This document shows, one piece after another, positions 43,714 through 53,608 of a DNA stretch of 64,000 bases (positions are counted from its first letter, which is position 1; each line of letters starts with the position of its first letter). The DNA is taken from the NCBI GenBank assembly GCA_963693305.1, contig OY855903.1:30764598-30828597 (forward strand), in the 5' to 3' direction. Source of the stretch: Meandrina meandrites. Lineage: Eukaryota > Cnidaria > Anthozoa > Scleractinia > Meandrinidae. The notes below the pieces were generated by a model. It was not told the DNA's origin, searched no databases, and saw only the letters and a program-made list of their open reading frames with translations. The position numbers were made by a program, and so were the translations under genes.

Positions 43714-45722
43714 CTGTTAAGCAATGAAGGAGTCAAATCTGACCCCAAGAAGATTGAAGCCATTGTGAACATGGAGACCCCCACTAATGTCCAGGGTGAA
43801 CAGCATCTTATTGGCATGGTCAAGTATCTTTCCAAGTTTCTCAGTGACCTGTCAGAGTTATGTCAGCCTCTACGCAAACTTACACACAAGGACATCGAGT
43901 GGCAGTGGACCCAGGAACAACAGGATGCCTTCCAGTCTCTCAAAACTGCTGTTACACAAGCACCAGTCCTTAAGTATTTCAGTCCACAAGCTCAAACTGA
44001 AGGACAAGGTGATGTGTTGCAAAATGGCCTCGGATTTGTCTTAATGCAAGAGGGTCAGCCAGTCACATATGCAAGTCGCGCGCTCACCCCAGCAGAGCAG
44101 AGATATTCTCAGATCGAGAAAGAACTTCTGGCTCAAGTTTTCGGGCTAGAACACAATCATCATTACATGTTTGGAAGACGAGTAACCTTGTGGACCGACC
44201 ACAAACCTCTGGTATCAATATACAAGAAGCCTCTGGTCTCAGCGCCGAAGCGGCTACAGAGGTTACTGCTCCGACTCCAACAGTATGATGTTGACTTGAA
44301 GTACAAACCTGGTTCTGGAATGTACTTAGCTGATGCCTTATCAAGAGCTTCTTTACAGACCACTCAGTCAAAAGCAGAGGATGAAACTGAGTCCATTCAT
44401 GCAACTGACTTTCTCCCAATCTCAGAGCCTCAGCTAAAAGAAATTCAAGCAGAAACAGCTCAAGATGACACACTCCAACAGCTGAAGAAAACCATCATCA
44501 GTGGATGGCCAGAATCGAAGAAGGAAGTCCCTGCGTCTCTCCACCCGTACTTCCTAGTTAGAGATGAGTTATCAGCACAAGATGGACAGCGCTGTGTGGT
44601 CCCCTTAAGTCCACGTGCAAGAATTAAAGAGAAGTTGCATGGAGCTCGCACTGGAATTCAGAGTTGCCTGCGCCGGGCAAGAGAAACCGTGTACTGGCCA
44701 GGAATGAACTCAGAACTAACCGACTACATTTCAAAGTGTGATATCTGCTCATCTTATCAGTCACGCCAAGCAAAAGAGCCTCTTATCTGTCACAAAATTG
44801 CTGACTGTCCTTGGCAGAAGATTGGAGCAGATGTTTTCACGCTAGATGGTACAGACTATCTCTGTGTGGTTGACTATCACTCGAGTTACTTCGAAGTAGA
44901 CAGACTAGAGAGCAAGACTGCAGCGAGTATAGTCAAGAAACTCCGCAAGCAGTTCTCAGTCCATGGAATTCTAAATCAACTAATCAGTGACAACATGCCA
45001 TTCAACTCTCAAGAGTTCAAAGAGTTTGCAGCAAGCTACGAGTTTAAATTCATCACAAGTTCACCTGGCTACGCCCAGAGCAATGGCAAAGTTGAAAACA
45101 CCATCAAGATTGCGAAAAACATCATGAAGAAAGCCAAGCAACCCGGCACAGATGTTTACTTATCCCTGTTGGATTGGAGAAACACTCCTTCTGAAGGAAT
45201 GTCTAGTTCTCCCGCTCAGAGGATGTTCGGATGCAGAACAAGAACACTGCTTCCCACCACCAGTTCCTTGTTAAAGCCAAAGGTCCAAGAAATGTTAAGG
45301 AGAAACTGATCAAGCAGAAGTCCAAACAAACCAAGTACTATGATCGGACCAGCAAGGAGCTTCCACCCTTACAGTCAGGGGAGATTGTGCGAGTTGCCAC
45401 TAAACAAGGTGACAGAGAAAGAAAATGGTTCAAAGCACGTGTTGAAGAACAAGTTCACATTCGGTCATACAAGGTCATGACTGAAGATGGCAAAGTGTAC
45501 AGGAGAAATCGTCAACACGTTTGCCAGTCCAAGGAACCATTCGCTCAGAATGTTGAAACCAGTCCTGTTGTGCAACCCCAACACAACCAGACCAACATGC
45601 CACCTACAACAGCTGAACCAACCAGACCCAAAGTCACAGGCCAACAAGTCCAAAACACCCCTGGTGATCTGCCCAAAAAAACAGAACCGGTGACAGTGGC
45701 CCCAAGCCAGGAGCAGTTATGA
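42862..45722 (+). pseudogene. pol: RT, RNase H and integrase, multiply interrupted
   Basis: RT starts near 42862 (VPPVIMPSRRVPVALKGKF) and includes VFSKVDLKDGFLQIELD, TPWGRHRWLRMPYGISPVPE and the catalytic YRIGDDLLI. TAG at 42994 interrupts it. A 183-bp LINE tail sits at 43531-43713 between GHL and LSNEGVKSDPKK. RNase H (43980-44345) has YASRALTPAEQRYSQIEKEL, LWTDHKPL and LADALSR. Integrase (44620-45240): zinc finger with only one recognisable His before CDICSSYQ; DDE core VVDYHS, LISDNMPFNSQEF, GKVENT. A one-base shift near 45280 moves the C-terminal tail (KYYDRTSKELPPLQSGEIVR) to another frame ending at 45722. Confidence 0.85.
43531..43713 (+). mobile_element. 3' tail of a CR1/L2-like LINE inserted in pol
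   Basis: A 183-bp insert ends in about 11 ATT units and contains GTAATGCGCATTTGATTATT and GAAAATGCGCAATATAAATA. Its removal joins GGCATCTT to CTGTTAAGC and restores the expected protein (GHL-LSNEGV). A severely 5'-truncated LINE with a microsatellite tail is the likely source. No clear target duplication beyond a few bases. Confidence 0.65.
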
Positions 45723-45980
45723 CAAGGAGTGGACGAGTCTCAAAGACTCCACAGTACTTCAAGGACTTTGTCACAGTCAAATAAGGACTGAGGAACATTA
45801 TCTTTGACTAATTTGTTTTATTGTTATCGTGCGAAGTTACAGTTGAAGTCTAGAGACTGTTATTCATTATTCGGTAACTGTTGCGTGACAGAGTTCAGAG
45901 ACAGTGACATTCTCGTTTCAGTTCGTCACAATGCTTATATGTAAACACTGCGGTTAGCTTATACTTTTCTTATTTTTCTG

Positions 45981-45993
45981 AAAAAAGGAAAGG
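45981..45993 (+). promoter_or_regulatory. Polypurine tract
   Basis: AAAAAAGGAAAGG directly precedes the 3' LTR, the expected position for the plus-strand primer of reverse transcription. Confidence 0.65.
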
Positions 45994-46132
45994 TATGACG
46001 TCATGCTAGTCACATGACACTTATGCCATGTGCTTGCCGTGTTGAATTAAAACATGGAGTTGTTCTTCGTAGTATAAGACTGTTTGTCGTCTTTATTGCG
46101 TGGTTTGTGCTCTCCAATAGCGTAACATTACA
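45994..46132 (+). repeat. 3' LTR
   Basis: It starts TATGACGTCATGCTAGTCAC; the terminal TG is mutated to TA relative to the 5' LTR. It ends GCGTAACATTACA. Few differences from the 5' LTR suggest limited age, although the short length gives little resolution. Confidence 0.9.
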
Positions 46133-46184
46133 GAAACATTGTACATTGTGTTTAAACTCAGTCAAGCGGAAAAACGAGACAACA

Positions 46185-46304
46185 TACAGTGGAACCTCGA
46201 TTTAACGTGCCAAGGGTCTGGGGAAATGTGTTTGTTATATCGAAAACCTCGATTTAACGAGTTTTTGGGAAAACCAAAATATTTGTTATATCGAGGTATA
46301 GTTA
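46185..46304. mobile_element. Tigger/pogo-like terminal fragment
   Basis: TACAGTGGAACCTCGATTTA followed by ACG is the classic style of terminal repeat of Tigger-type (Tc1/mariner superfamily) MITEs. The words TTGTTATATCGA and CCTCGATTTAACGAG repeat within. The right end (ATATCGAGGTATAG) is only partly complementary, so it is degraded or truncated. Confidence 0.5.
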
Positions 46305-46404
46305 ACAATTAACGGTGTTATGTTGCACTCCCCAGCATGTCCGGATCTGAACAATTACTAATAAACATTCGTTCTTTAGTGTCCATACGGAGCTCTAAAA
46401 GAGA

Positions 46405-47295
46405 ATGAACGAAGAAAACGAAACTGTAAACAATAACCCAGGAACAGAAAGAAGACGAAAACGACAGAGGGAAGCTAGCTCTCAAACTGATGAAGAAGCC
46501 GACTACGACTCGGACCAAAATGGCGGCCCACATGAATCCCTTCGATGGCGAGATGAAATAACGCAAAAGATAGACAAACTCTTGGATATTCTTCCTTTGT
46601 TCGAAGATCTCAAGGAAGAGCTGGAGACGCTAAAGGTGGAGAATGACCGGCTGCGAAAATCGCTGAAAAAAACCGATAGCGAGATGAAGACTTTGAAAGC
46701 GATGCAAGAAAACATGGCAACCGACTTGCATAACATTAAAGATCAGCTAACGAAAGCAAACCTTGACCTTGATTCCCAAAAGAGGCGTAACATAAGGCTT
46801 GAAGCTCAGTCTAGGAGGAGCAATATTAAATTCTTCAATGTACCAGAGTCTGAAACCGACGGTAGCCCAAAGGAAACAGAAAAGGTGGTGAAACGTCTCC
46901 TTCAAAACGAGCTTAAAATGTCAGAGGATGCAGTCGACCATCTGGAATTCGAACGAGTACACCGCATTCCTACACGGCAAAAAGCAGATCAGGCAGATGA
47001 ATCCTCAACAAGCAAACCTTGACCTATTATTGCTAAATTGTCTTTCTTCAAAGATAAAGGACGCATTTTTAAGCATGTCGAGAACATCGACCCAAACCTC
47101 AAGATTGGCGTCGCGGATGATTTTCCAAAGGAAATTGAAGACATGAGGAAAGAGTTGTTACCCATTTTAAAAAAAGCTAAAAAACAAAACAAACGCGCGT
47201 CATTCAATGTTGACAAACTCATCATCGACGGACACATATATCGTGGACTTGAAACAAAGGAACTTCCTTACTACGCAAACATAATGGTCAGTTAA
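46405..47295 (+). pseudogene. LINE ORF1 protein with one in-frame stop
   Basis: It begins MNEENETVNNNPGTERRRKR, continues into a long coiled coil (about residues 50-135), then LEAQSRRSNIKFFNVPESE, the conserved L1 ORF1p RRM entry. VHRIPTRQKADQ and IIAKLSFFKDK follow. TGA at 47020 (in SKP-stop-PIIAKL) takes the place of what in the sister LINE at 30808 is Arg (PRPIIARF), consistent with CGA to TGA. The rest (KKQNKRASFNVDKLIIDG) stays in frame to 47295. The start is the first ATG after the element's 5' region. Confidence 0.8.
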
Positions 47296-49274
47296 GACCT
47301 TTGCTGTTCTCAGTTCAGTTAGCCAGATGATAGTGGGCTTTGGGAGTTTTCCTGCATGGTAAGCTTTGTTATTTTGAGAAAGCAGTAGTTTTTTTAGAGT
47401 ATAATCTCCGACTTCCTCGCTCATCCTTTACAGAAGTAAAGTAGTATGGTTCCAGTAGTTGTTGAAAGTATTAGCTATTCTTACTTCCTAAAATGTTTAT
47501 ACTGGTACCTATCTTTTATTTAGTGTTTTGTGTAATTTGCATAATTTTTCGTTGTTTTGTTTTCACTGAGTCAAAAATCAAAAGTATTTCGAAACCATGC
47601 TCAAAAATTTGCATTTCAACTAATTCCCAGAGTTGCATAAAAAGTAGCAATACTAGAAACCGAAATGTACGTAAATATTTTTCTCTTCAAAGCGCAGTAA
47701 CAATTCATTTTAGTTATGGCATTGCCAATTAGATTATCGTTTCTATCAATCAACGTAAGAGGTTTAAACCAGGCGTGAAAGAGGAGTCAGGTCTTTTGTT
47801 GGGCCCATAATAGCAAGGCCGATATTGTATTTTTGCAAGAAACCTACTCCTCTAAAGGCGTAGAAGAAATATGGAGATCAGAATGGGGCGGTAAAATCCA
47901 TTACAGTCATGGATCTAGTCATTCCAAGGGTGTGATGATTCTATTTAATCCTAAACTTGACTTTCAACTGGACAGTACTGTCGCTGACAAACATGGGAGG
48001 TACTTGATGCTCGAAGTCACTATTCATGATTCCACTTTTTTGCTATGCAATGTTTACGCTCCAAATGACAATGCAACACAAATTACTTTTTTCTCCAATC
48101 TTAACAACAAGCTTGCACAATATGGAAACATGCAAAGTATTTTAGGAGGTGACTTAAATTGCGCGTTAACACCGCTAGATAAAGCAGGCGGCACTTCTAT
48201 AGAAAGAAAACGGTTAGTGATTAGAGAAATAACTAATTTATGCAATAATCATAAATTGCAAGATGCATGGAGAAGCCAACACCCAAATCAATCGCAATTC
48301 ACGTGGCGCAACAACTCATTAAAGATTCAATGCCGTTTGGACTACTGGTTAGTCTCCAAGGATCTCTCTTCATCTCTGCTAAGCACCACCATTACAAGCC
48401 CCACTTTCACCGATCACTCGGCAGTTAGCTTTGTACTTCAGTCTAAGGAATACGCTAAGAGCGGCCCAGGTTTCTGGAAAATTAATAATTTGTTACTAAA
48501 AGATGACAACTTCACAGCTGAACTTGCAGCCAAGATACCTGAATACAAAGCAAAACACAAATACCTTGAAGACAAAGGTCTTTACTGGGATATGCTTAAG
48601 ATGGAAGTGAGAGGCTTTTGCGTTCAGTATTCGAAAAGAAAGAGTAAAATCCGAAGAAGCAAGGAAAGAGAACTACAAAAACAAATAGATCATCTGATGA
48701 ACATGCTTAAAACAAACAGATCAAAAGAAAATATCACAGAACTATATCGCCTACGAGCTGAATTAAATAAGATCGCGGAATATAAGACAAAGGGGGCCAT
48801 TGTAAGGAGCAGGATTCGTTGGCATGAAGAAGGTGAGAAAAACACCAAGTACTTTGTTAACCTAGAAAAAAGGCAGCATTCTAAAACACATATCACAAAG
48901 CTAAAATACGATGGCAAAGAAATTAATGACCCAGACGAGATCTTGAAATCACAAAGACTGTTTTATAAAGACCTCTACACTAAAAGGCCGTGTGACGCAT
49001 CATATAACGATTTATTTTTTGAGGATGCAAATCTGCCTAAACTAGAAAAATCTGAACAGGGTAAACTTGAAGACCCCCTTTGTAATGAGGAATGTTATAA
49101 TGTGCTGAAAGAATGCGCTAAAGGAAAGTGCCCAGGGAGTGACGGCCTTTCTGTAGAATTCTATTTGTTTTTTTGGCCTTTGTTAGGAGAAGAGATGACA
49201 CAAAGTTTTAATTATGCACTTGATCGGGGACAAATGAACATAACTCAAAAGCAAGGAATCATTAAGGTAATACC

Positions 49275-49741
49275 CAGGGTTCGTACAAAAACTTGTAACC
49301 ATTTTTCCAGGACTTTTCAAGGGCTATTCAAGGACCAAATTGAATTTTCAAGGACCCCCTACCAGGGAGGTAATTTAACAGATGGTATATAAATGCTGCA
49401 AATGTGTTTGCTCCATCTCCTTCTCTACATTCTTGATGGTATTTAAATGCTTTAAATGTGTTTGCTCCATCTCCTTCTCTACATTCTTGTCTTTTCTCGT
49501 TATTGGCTGCTTTTACACTCGTGTTTTAGAGTTTGAAGGTGCTTTACACAGGAAAAGAATACCATAGTCTATGCAAAGCAATTTGGTTTCGACGCCACTA
49601 TTTTTAAAGTTGAAGAAAATTCAAGGACTTTTCAAGGACTTACACAGAAATTCAAGGACTTTTCAAGGAAAAATGGAATTCAAGGACTTTTCAAGGACTC
49701 CCCCTAAAATTCAAGGACTTTTCAAGACTGTGTGAACCCTG
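49275..49741. mobile_element. hAT-like 467-bp element in the third LINE
   Basis: Left CAGGGTTCGTACAAAAACTT, right AAGACTGTGTGAACCCTG. ATACC precedes (49270-49274) and follows (49742-49746): a perfect 5-bp target duplication. Deleting the insert and one ATACC restores the host protein as VIP-KKKKD. Inside, AATTCAAGGACTTTTCAAGG repeats several times toward the right, and an internal direct repeat of about 60 bp (GTGTTTGCTCCATCTCCTTC) occurs at 49405 and 49465. Confidence 0.8.
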
Positions 49742-51324
49742 ATACCAAAAAAGAAAAAAGACAGACCTTATCTCGAAAATTGGAGACCTCTCACTTTACT
49801 TAATGTAGATTACAAGATCGCAACTAAAACCATAGCCCACAGAATAGCCAAGATACTCCCTAAACTAATAAACGAAGATCAAACTGGTTACGTGAAGGGT
49901 CGCTATATCGGTCAAAACATCAGACTAATCCAAGACATAATGAAAGTAACAGAATCAGAAAAAATACACGGCATTACATTATTCATCGACTTTAAAAAAG
50001 CGTTCGATTCAATTGATTGGAACTTCCTATTTAAGACGCTAGAAGTGTTTAATTTTGGTCCTCAATTTCAACGATGGATTAAAACTTTTACAATTGTTCT
50101 AGTTGCGTCATGAACAATGGATATGCTTCCGAGTTTTTTGAAATTCAGAGAGGCGTACGGCAAGGATGCCCACTTTCCGGTGCTCTCTTTGTGTTATGCG
50201 CAGAAATATTAGGAAATGCAATCAGACAAGACAAGGCCATTAGCGGAATAAAGATTTTTGACAAAGAATTTAAAGTTTCACAATATGCAGATGATACAAC
50301 CGCCTTTGCTGCTGATCTTGGTTCAGCTGAAAATCTGCTCAAGTTGCTGGATGCATTCCAGAGGTGTTCTGGGCTCGAAATAAAACGGAAGCAAAACTGA
50401 AGGAATGTGGTTAGGTGCGAATCGGAATAAAAAGTCAAAGCATTTTGACATTGCATGGCCTTCTGAACCAGTCTGCGCACTTGGAATTCATTTTTCGCAC
50501 AATGAAGATGTTTCTAATCAAAAACATTTTGAACAAAAGCTCACTTCTATGAAAACTCTACTTAACATTTGGTACCCTAGAAACCTTACATTATATGGTC
50601 GTATAACTATTCTGAAAACCCTTGCACTATCCAAACTTATTTCTAACACGTCTATGCTATCATTTCCATCGCCCTTCATCACTATGGTCAATCAAGCTAT
50701 CAAATCATTTATATGGGGGAAAACAGCGAAAATCAAGCATACGGCAATGATAGGTCCAAAAGAGAAAGGAGGGCTTAACATGCCTGACTTTGAAATCGTT
50801 AACAACGCTCTCAAAGCCACCTGGATAAAACGATTAAATGATAGTAATCCAGCTGCTAGCTGGAGTCACATTCCTCTCACATATCTTAAGAACGTTGGCG
50901 GCCGATTTCTCTTTGAATGCAATTTTGATCTGAAGTTCCTCAAAGTCAGTATACCTATTGATTTTTATATGGAAGCCTTGGAAGCTTGGCAAAAACTTAT
51001 GTTTTACTCCCGAATCCAAAGAGCAAATACTAGAGGAAATTATTTGGAATAATAGGTTTATTAAAATTAATGGGTCCTCAGTCTTTTACAGGCAGTGGCA
51101 TTATGCTGGTATTACAAAAGTAAGTGATATTTTCAAAGATGGCTCTTTCTTAACCTTTAATGAATTTGTATCCACATTTCAGATTAAGACTAACTTTCTG
51201 AAGTACATGTATTATGGCCTTTGTCACGCGATACCCCAAGAATGGATCAATCTTTTAAGAGATAAGAGCGTATCTAAAACGTGTTCTATAAACAACAATA
51301 AAAAAATTTCTCTGGATAAAATTA

Positions 51325-52197
51325 CCGTAAACACCGGCAGATAAGCCGCACCCTGAATTTAGCAACTTAAATTTTGGAAAAAAAGTTTTTTTTACATGTA
51401 AAGAGTCTTCAGAAGTCTTCTTCATCATCGAATGTAACTTGATCACCATAGCAATGAAACGGAATTGAACATCAAAGTCTTACTCACAATTTTAGCGTTT
51501 TAATATAATGAGCATCATGTCCTTTAACTTTGACATATGATTGATCTTTTTCTGGTACTTGTTGACAGGTATTTCTTCATTCAACACTTTTTTCCACAGA
51601 TTTTTGTGAACAAGAACGCGCGTGTTTTCGTTTGTCGAACGTTCGTAGCTTAGTAACCAGGCATTAGATCGAACACGTTGGGACTAGGCCGAGAACGATG
51701 TTTGTTTACTCAAGTTTCAAGATGGAGGGAGATTCTGCTGTTCGTGGCTATCGTGACACACAAATAAATAGATTTGAGAGCCAACTGTCAGAGGTAAACT
51801 TGTTGCACAAAGATAGTTGTGTAATCAATTTGTCATCAAAGTGGTAAACGGCAAAGTTCGACCACACAGATACTCGAGAATAACGTGGAATTTTCTCGCT
51901 CGTGGAGGCCGGGCCGATCGATTACTGTTGAAGTTTATTACAGACCATTACAGGCCGTCGTCGACACTGCAAACAGCTTTGTGGGGGAATGGAAATTTTG
52001 TGCTGCGTGACTTTTTCCTGTTCTAGAAAACGGACCATAAACTTTTTAAAGGATCTGCTAACGAAGGCTTCTATAAAAGTGTCAATTCACTGAAATGTAC
52101 GGCATCTTTTTGAAATGTTCCCGCAGATAAGCCGCACCCCCGATTTTGAGCAACGATTTTTGGAAAAAAGGTGCGGCTTATCTGCGGGTGTTTACGG
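51325..52197. mobile_element. TA-duplicating TIR element (873 bp) in the third LINE
   Basis: Left CCGTAAACACCGGCAGATAA then GCCGCACC, mirrored on the right by GGTGCGGCTTATCTGCGGGT then GTTTACGG. TA stands on both sides (51323-51324, 52198-52199). Removing the insert and one TA joins AAAATTA to GTTCTAAGG and keeps the host frame (K-I-S-S-K-V). A second inverted pair, CCCGCAGATAAGCCGCACCC near 52122 and its complement at 52170-52188, forms a local hairpin at the right end. No transposase was found. Confidence 0.8.
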
Positions 52198-52600
52198 TAG
52201 TTCTAAGGTCGCAAGTCAGATGTTTGTGCAACAGAAATTCGAAAGACCTACAGCAGAAAGGAGAATGAAACAGGCTAACTTTGACAACGAAACGATTTGA
52301 CTTACTTACTGTATTCCCTTCCAAGTTACTAAAGACATTAGACTTGCTATTTTTCAGTTTAAGATCATTCATCACATTTTGCCCACTAAAGCTACTCTTT
52401 TCAGAGATTCGCTTGCTCAACAAGAGCAATGCCACCTTTGTAATGAGAAACAAACCTTGAAACACCTTTTTGTAACTTGCCCGTCTGTACAGAGTTTTTG
52501 GACTCAATTTGTCCTCTGGTGGAACGAAAAAAAAACAAAATTCAATCACCTTATCAGAACAAGAAATAATATATTTCCCAAGAATAACATTGGATAAATA

Positions 52601-53608
52601 TAATTGTTGACTTGAAAATGTTTTATAAACATCTGAGCTGCTCTGATTTCATATATATTGAATTTGGGTGGTTGTAATATGTATGAGAGAGAAAGGGGGG
52701 GAGTTGAGATATAATGCTGGTTTGAGTAGGGGGGTTATGTAATTGTATCCATTGCTATAAAGTCATGACGTTAAACTGACCCAGTAGTGGGGCTCTATTG
52801 TGTGGAGCAACTGACCTTGGGGAGATGTGGAGTAAACCCTTAGCCACTATTCAGCTCCCAGGTCCATCCTGACCCGGGATGGTAGCACCTGTTTGGGGTC
52901 CCTTGCTAAGGGTTACCTAGCATCCACTGCCTTGTGGATGGCTTGGGATAGCTAAAGGCTAAGGAAACAACAACAACAACAACTTTATTACCAAAAAAAG
53001 ACTTCATACAATGCTTCATAAAAAAAATAAATTAAAACAGGATATTGGTAGCAACACTCAGAAAAACTAAAAAGCTTATCGAGCTGAGCGAAGTTAAATT
53101 AGATTAAAACTAAGGGAGTCAACCCTGACAGAAAAACTGGAGTGGTAGCCCCGTAGGCAGCATGGAGAACATTATCCAGTCGCTGGACACTCCTGCAGTC
53201 GACCTGGTCCCAAATGTACTGGCCATGCCTTTCCTTTGGACAAGACTAGTGAGACTGAGAGAGGGATTCTGGTGCTGGGCAAACCAGTTTCCTCTTAACT
53301 TTGCCCAGGGTTAGCAACTGGAGAGGCAACTTCAGCATGCTGTATGGCCTTGCCTGGCATGGCATCAAACCGGGGAGTGGCAGTTACCGGTCATAAGCCA
53401 GGGCCCGATTGGCATAGGGCTAGGCGCCAGGAGCCACTCCTGATAGTGGGAGGGGCTATTTAGTCCCACTGGGCAGCTAACGCCTGCTTCAAGCTGAGCA
53501 GCCCTCAGCCAATAAGGTGCTGTTCCGCCATGGTCCACCTGTCCTGTGTGGGTGCATAGGTCTTAGGCTTGGAAACAGGCTGACAAGTGGACCACAATTC
53601 CTTCACCT
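52601..53608. other. Repetitive non-coding stretch, partly LINE 5' region
   Basis: An (AAC)n patch lies at 52971-52985. The less AT-rich part from about 53150 (GTCGCTGGACACTCCTGCAG, CCACTCCTGATAGTGGGAGG) leads directly into the RTE-type coding sequence and is most likely its 5' UTR. The segment 52760-52960 (GTGGGGCTCTATTGTGTGGA, GGTAGCACCTGTTTGGGGTC) also looks repeat-derived, but I cannot name it. Confidence 0.45.

Larger units (their letters stand above)
40545..46132 (+). mobile_element. Gypsy-type LTR retrotransposon with very short LTRs
   Basis: The 5.6-kb element is bounded by LTRs of about 140 bp and by a 5-bp target duplication GAAAC (40540-40544 and 46133-46137). Order: LTR, PBS, gag, protease, reverse transcriptase, RNase H, integrase, PPT, LTR. 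RT lies before integrase, as in Gypsy and not Copia. It is defective: gag is split by a TIR element, the pro/RT junction is frameshifted, RT has a TAG, a LINE tail interrupts pol at 43531 and integrase is frameshifted near 45280. Confidence 0.9.
47716..52597 (+). pseudogene. LINE ORF2, endonuclease-RT, heavily interrupted
   Basis: ATG 47716 opens MALPIRLSFLSINVRGLNQA, followed directly by TGA 47776. Endonuclease motifs: INVRGL, FLQETYSS, GGDLNCAL, FTDHSAVS. RT: ENWRPLTLLNVDYKIATK, GYVKGRYIGQNIRL, IDFKKAFDSIDW, GVRQGCPLSGALF, QYADDTTAF (YADD kept). Frameshifts occur near 50090, 50395 and 51010, and a TGA at 52298. The C-terminal finger CHLCNEKQTLKHLFVTC is followed by a stop at 52595. The hAT-like insert at 49275 and the TA-type insert at 51325 each split a codon that is restored when they are removed. 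Confidence 0.8.
46305..52600 (+). mobile_element. Third L1/Tx1-like LINE, split by two DNA transposons
   Basis: ORF1 lies at 46405-47295, ORF2 from 47716 to about 52597. The ORF2 body is interrupted by elements at 49275-49741 and 51325-52197. Both ends are approximate, with no target duplication or A tail seen; the copy seems 3'-truncated near 52600. Confidence 0.75.

Noticed and set aside
44084..44473. 129-codon minus-strand frame
   Set aside because: Antisense shadow of the Gypsy RNase H region.
52178..52549. 123-codon minus-strand frame
   Set aside because: Antisense to LINE ORF2 C-terminus and spanning a transposon border; no motif.
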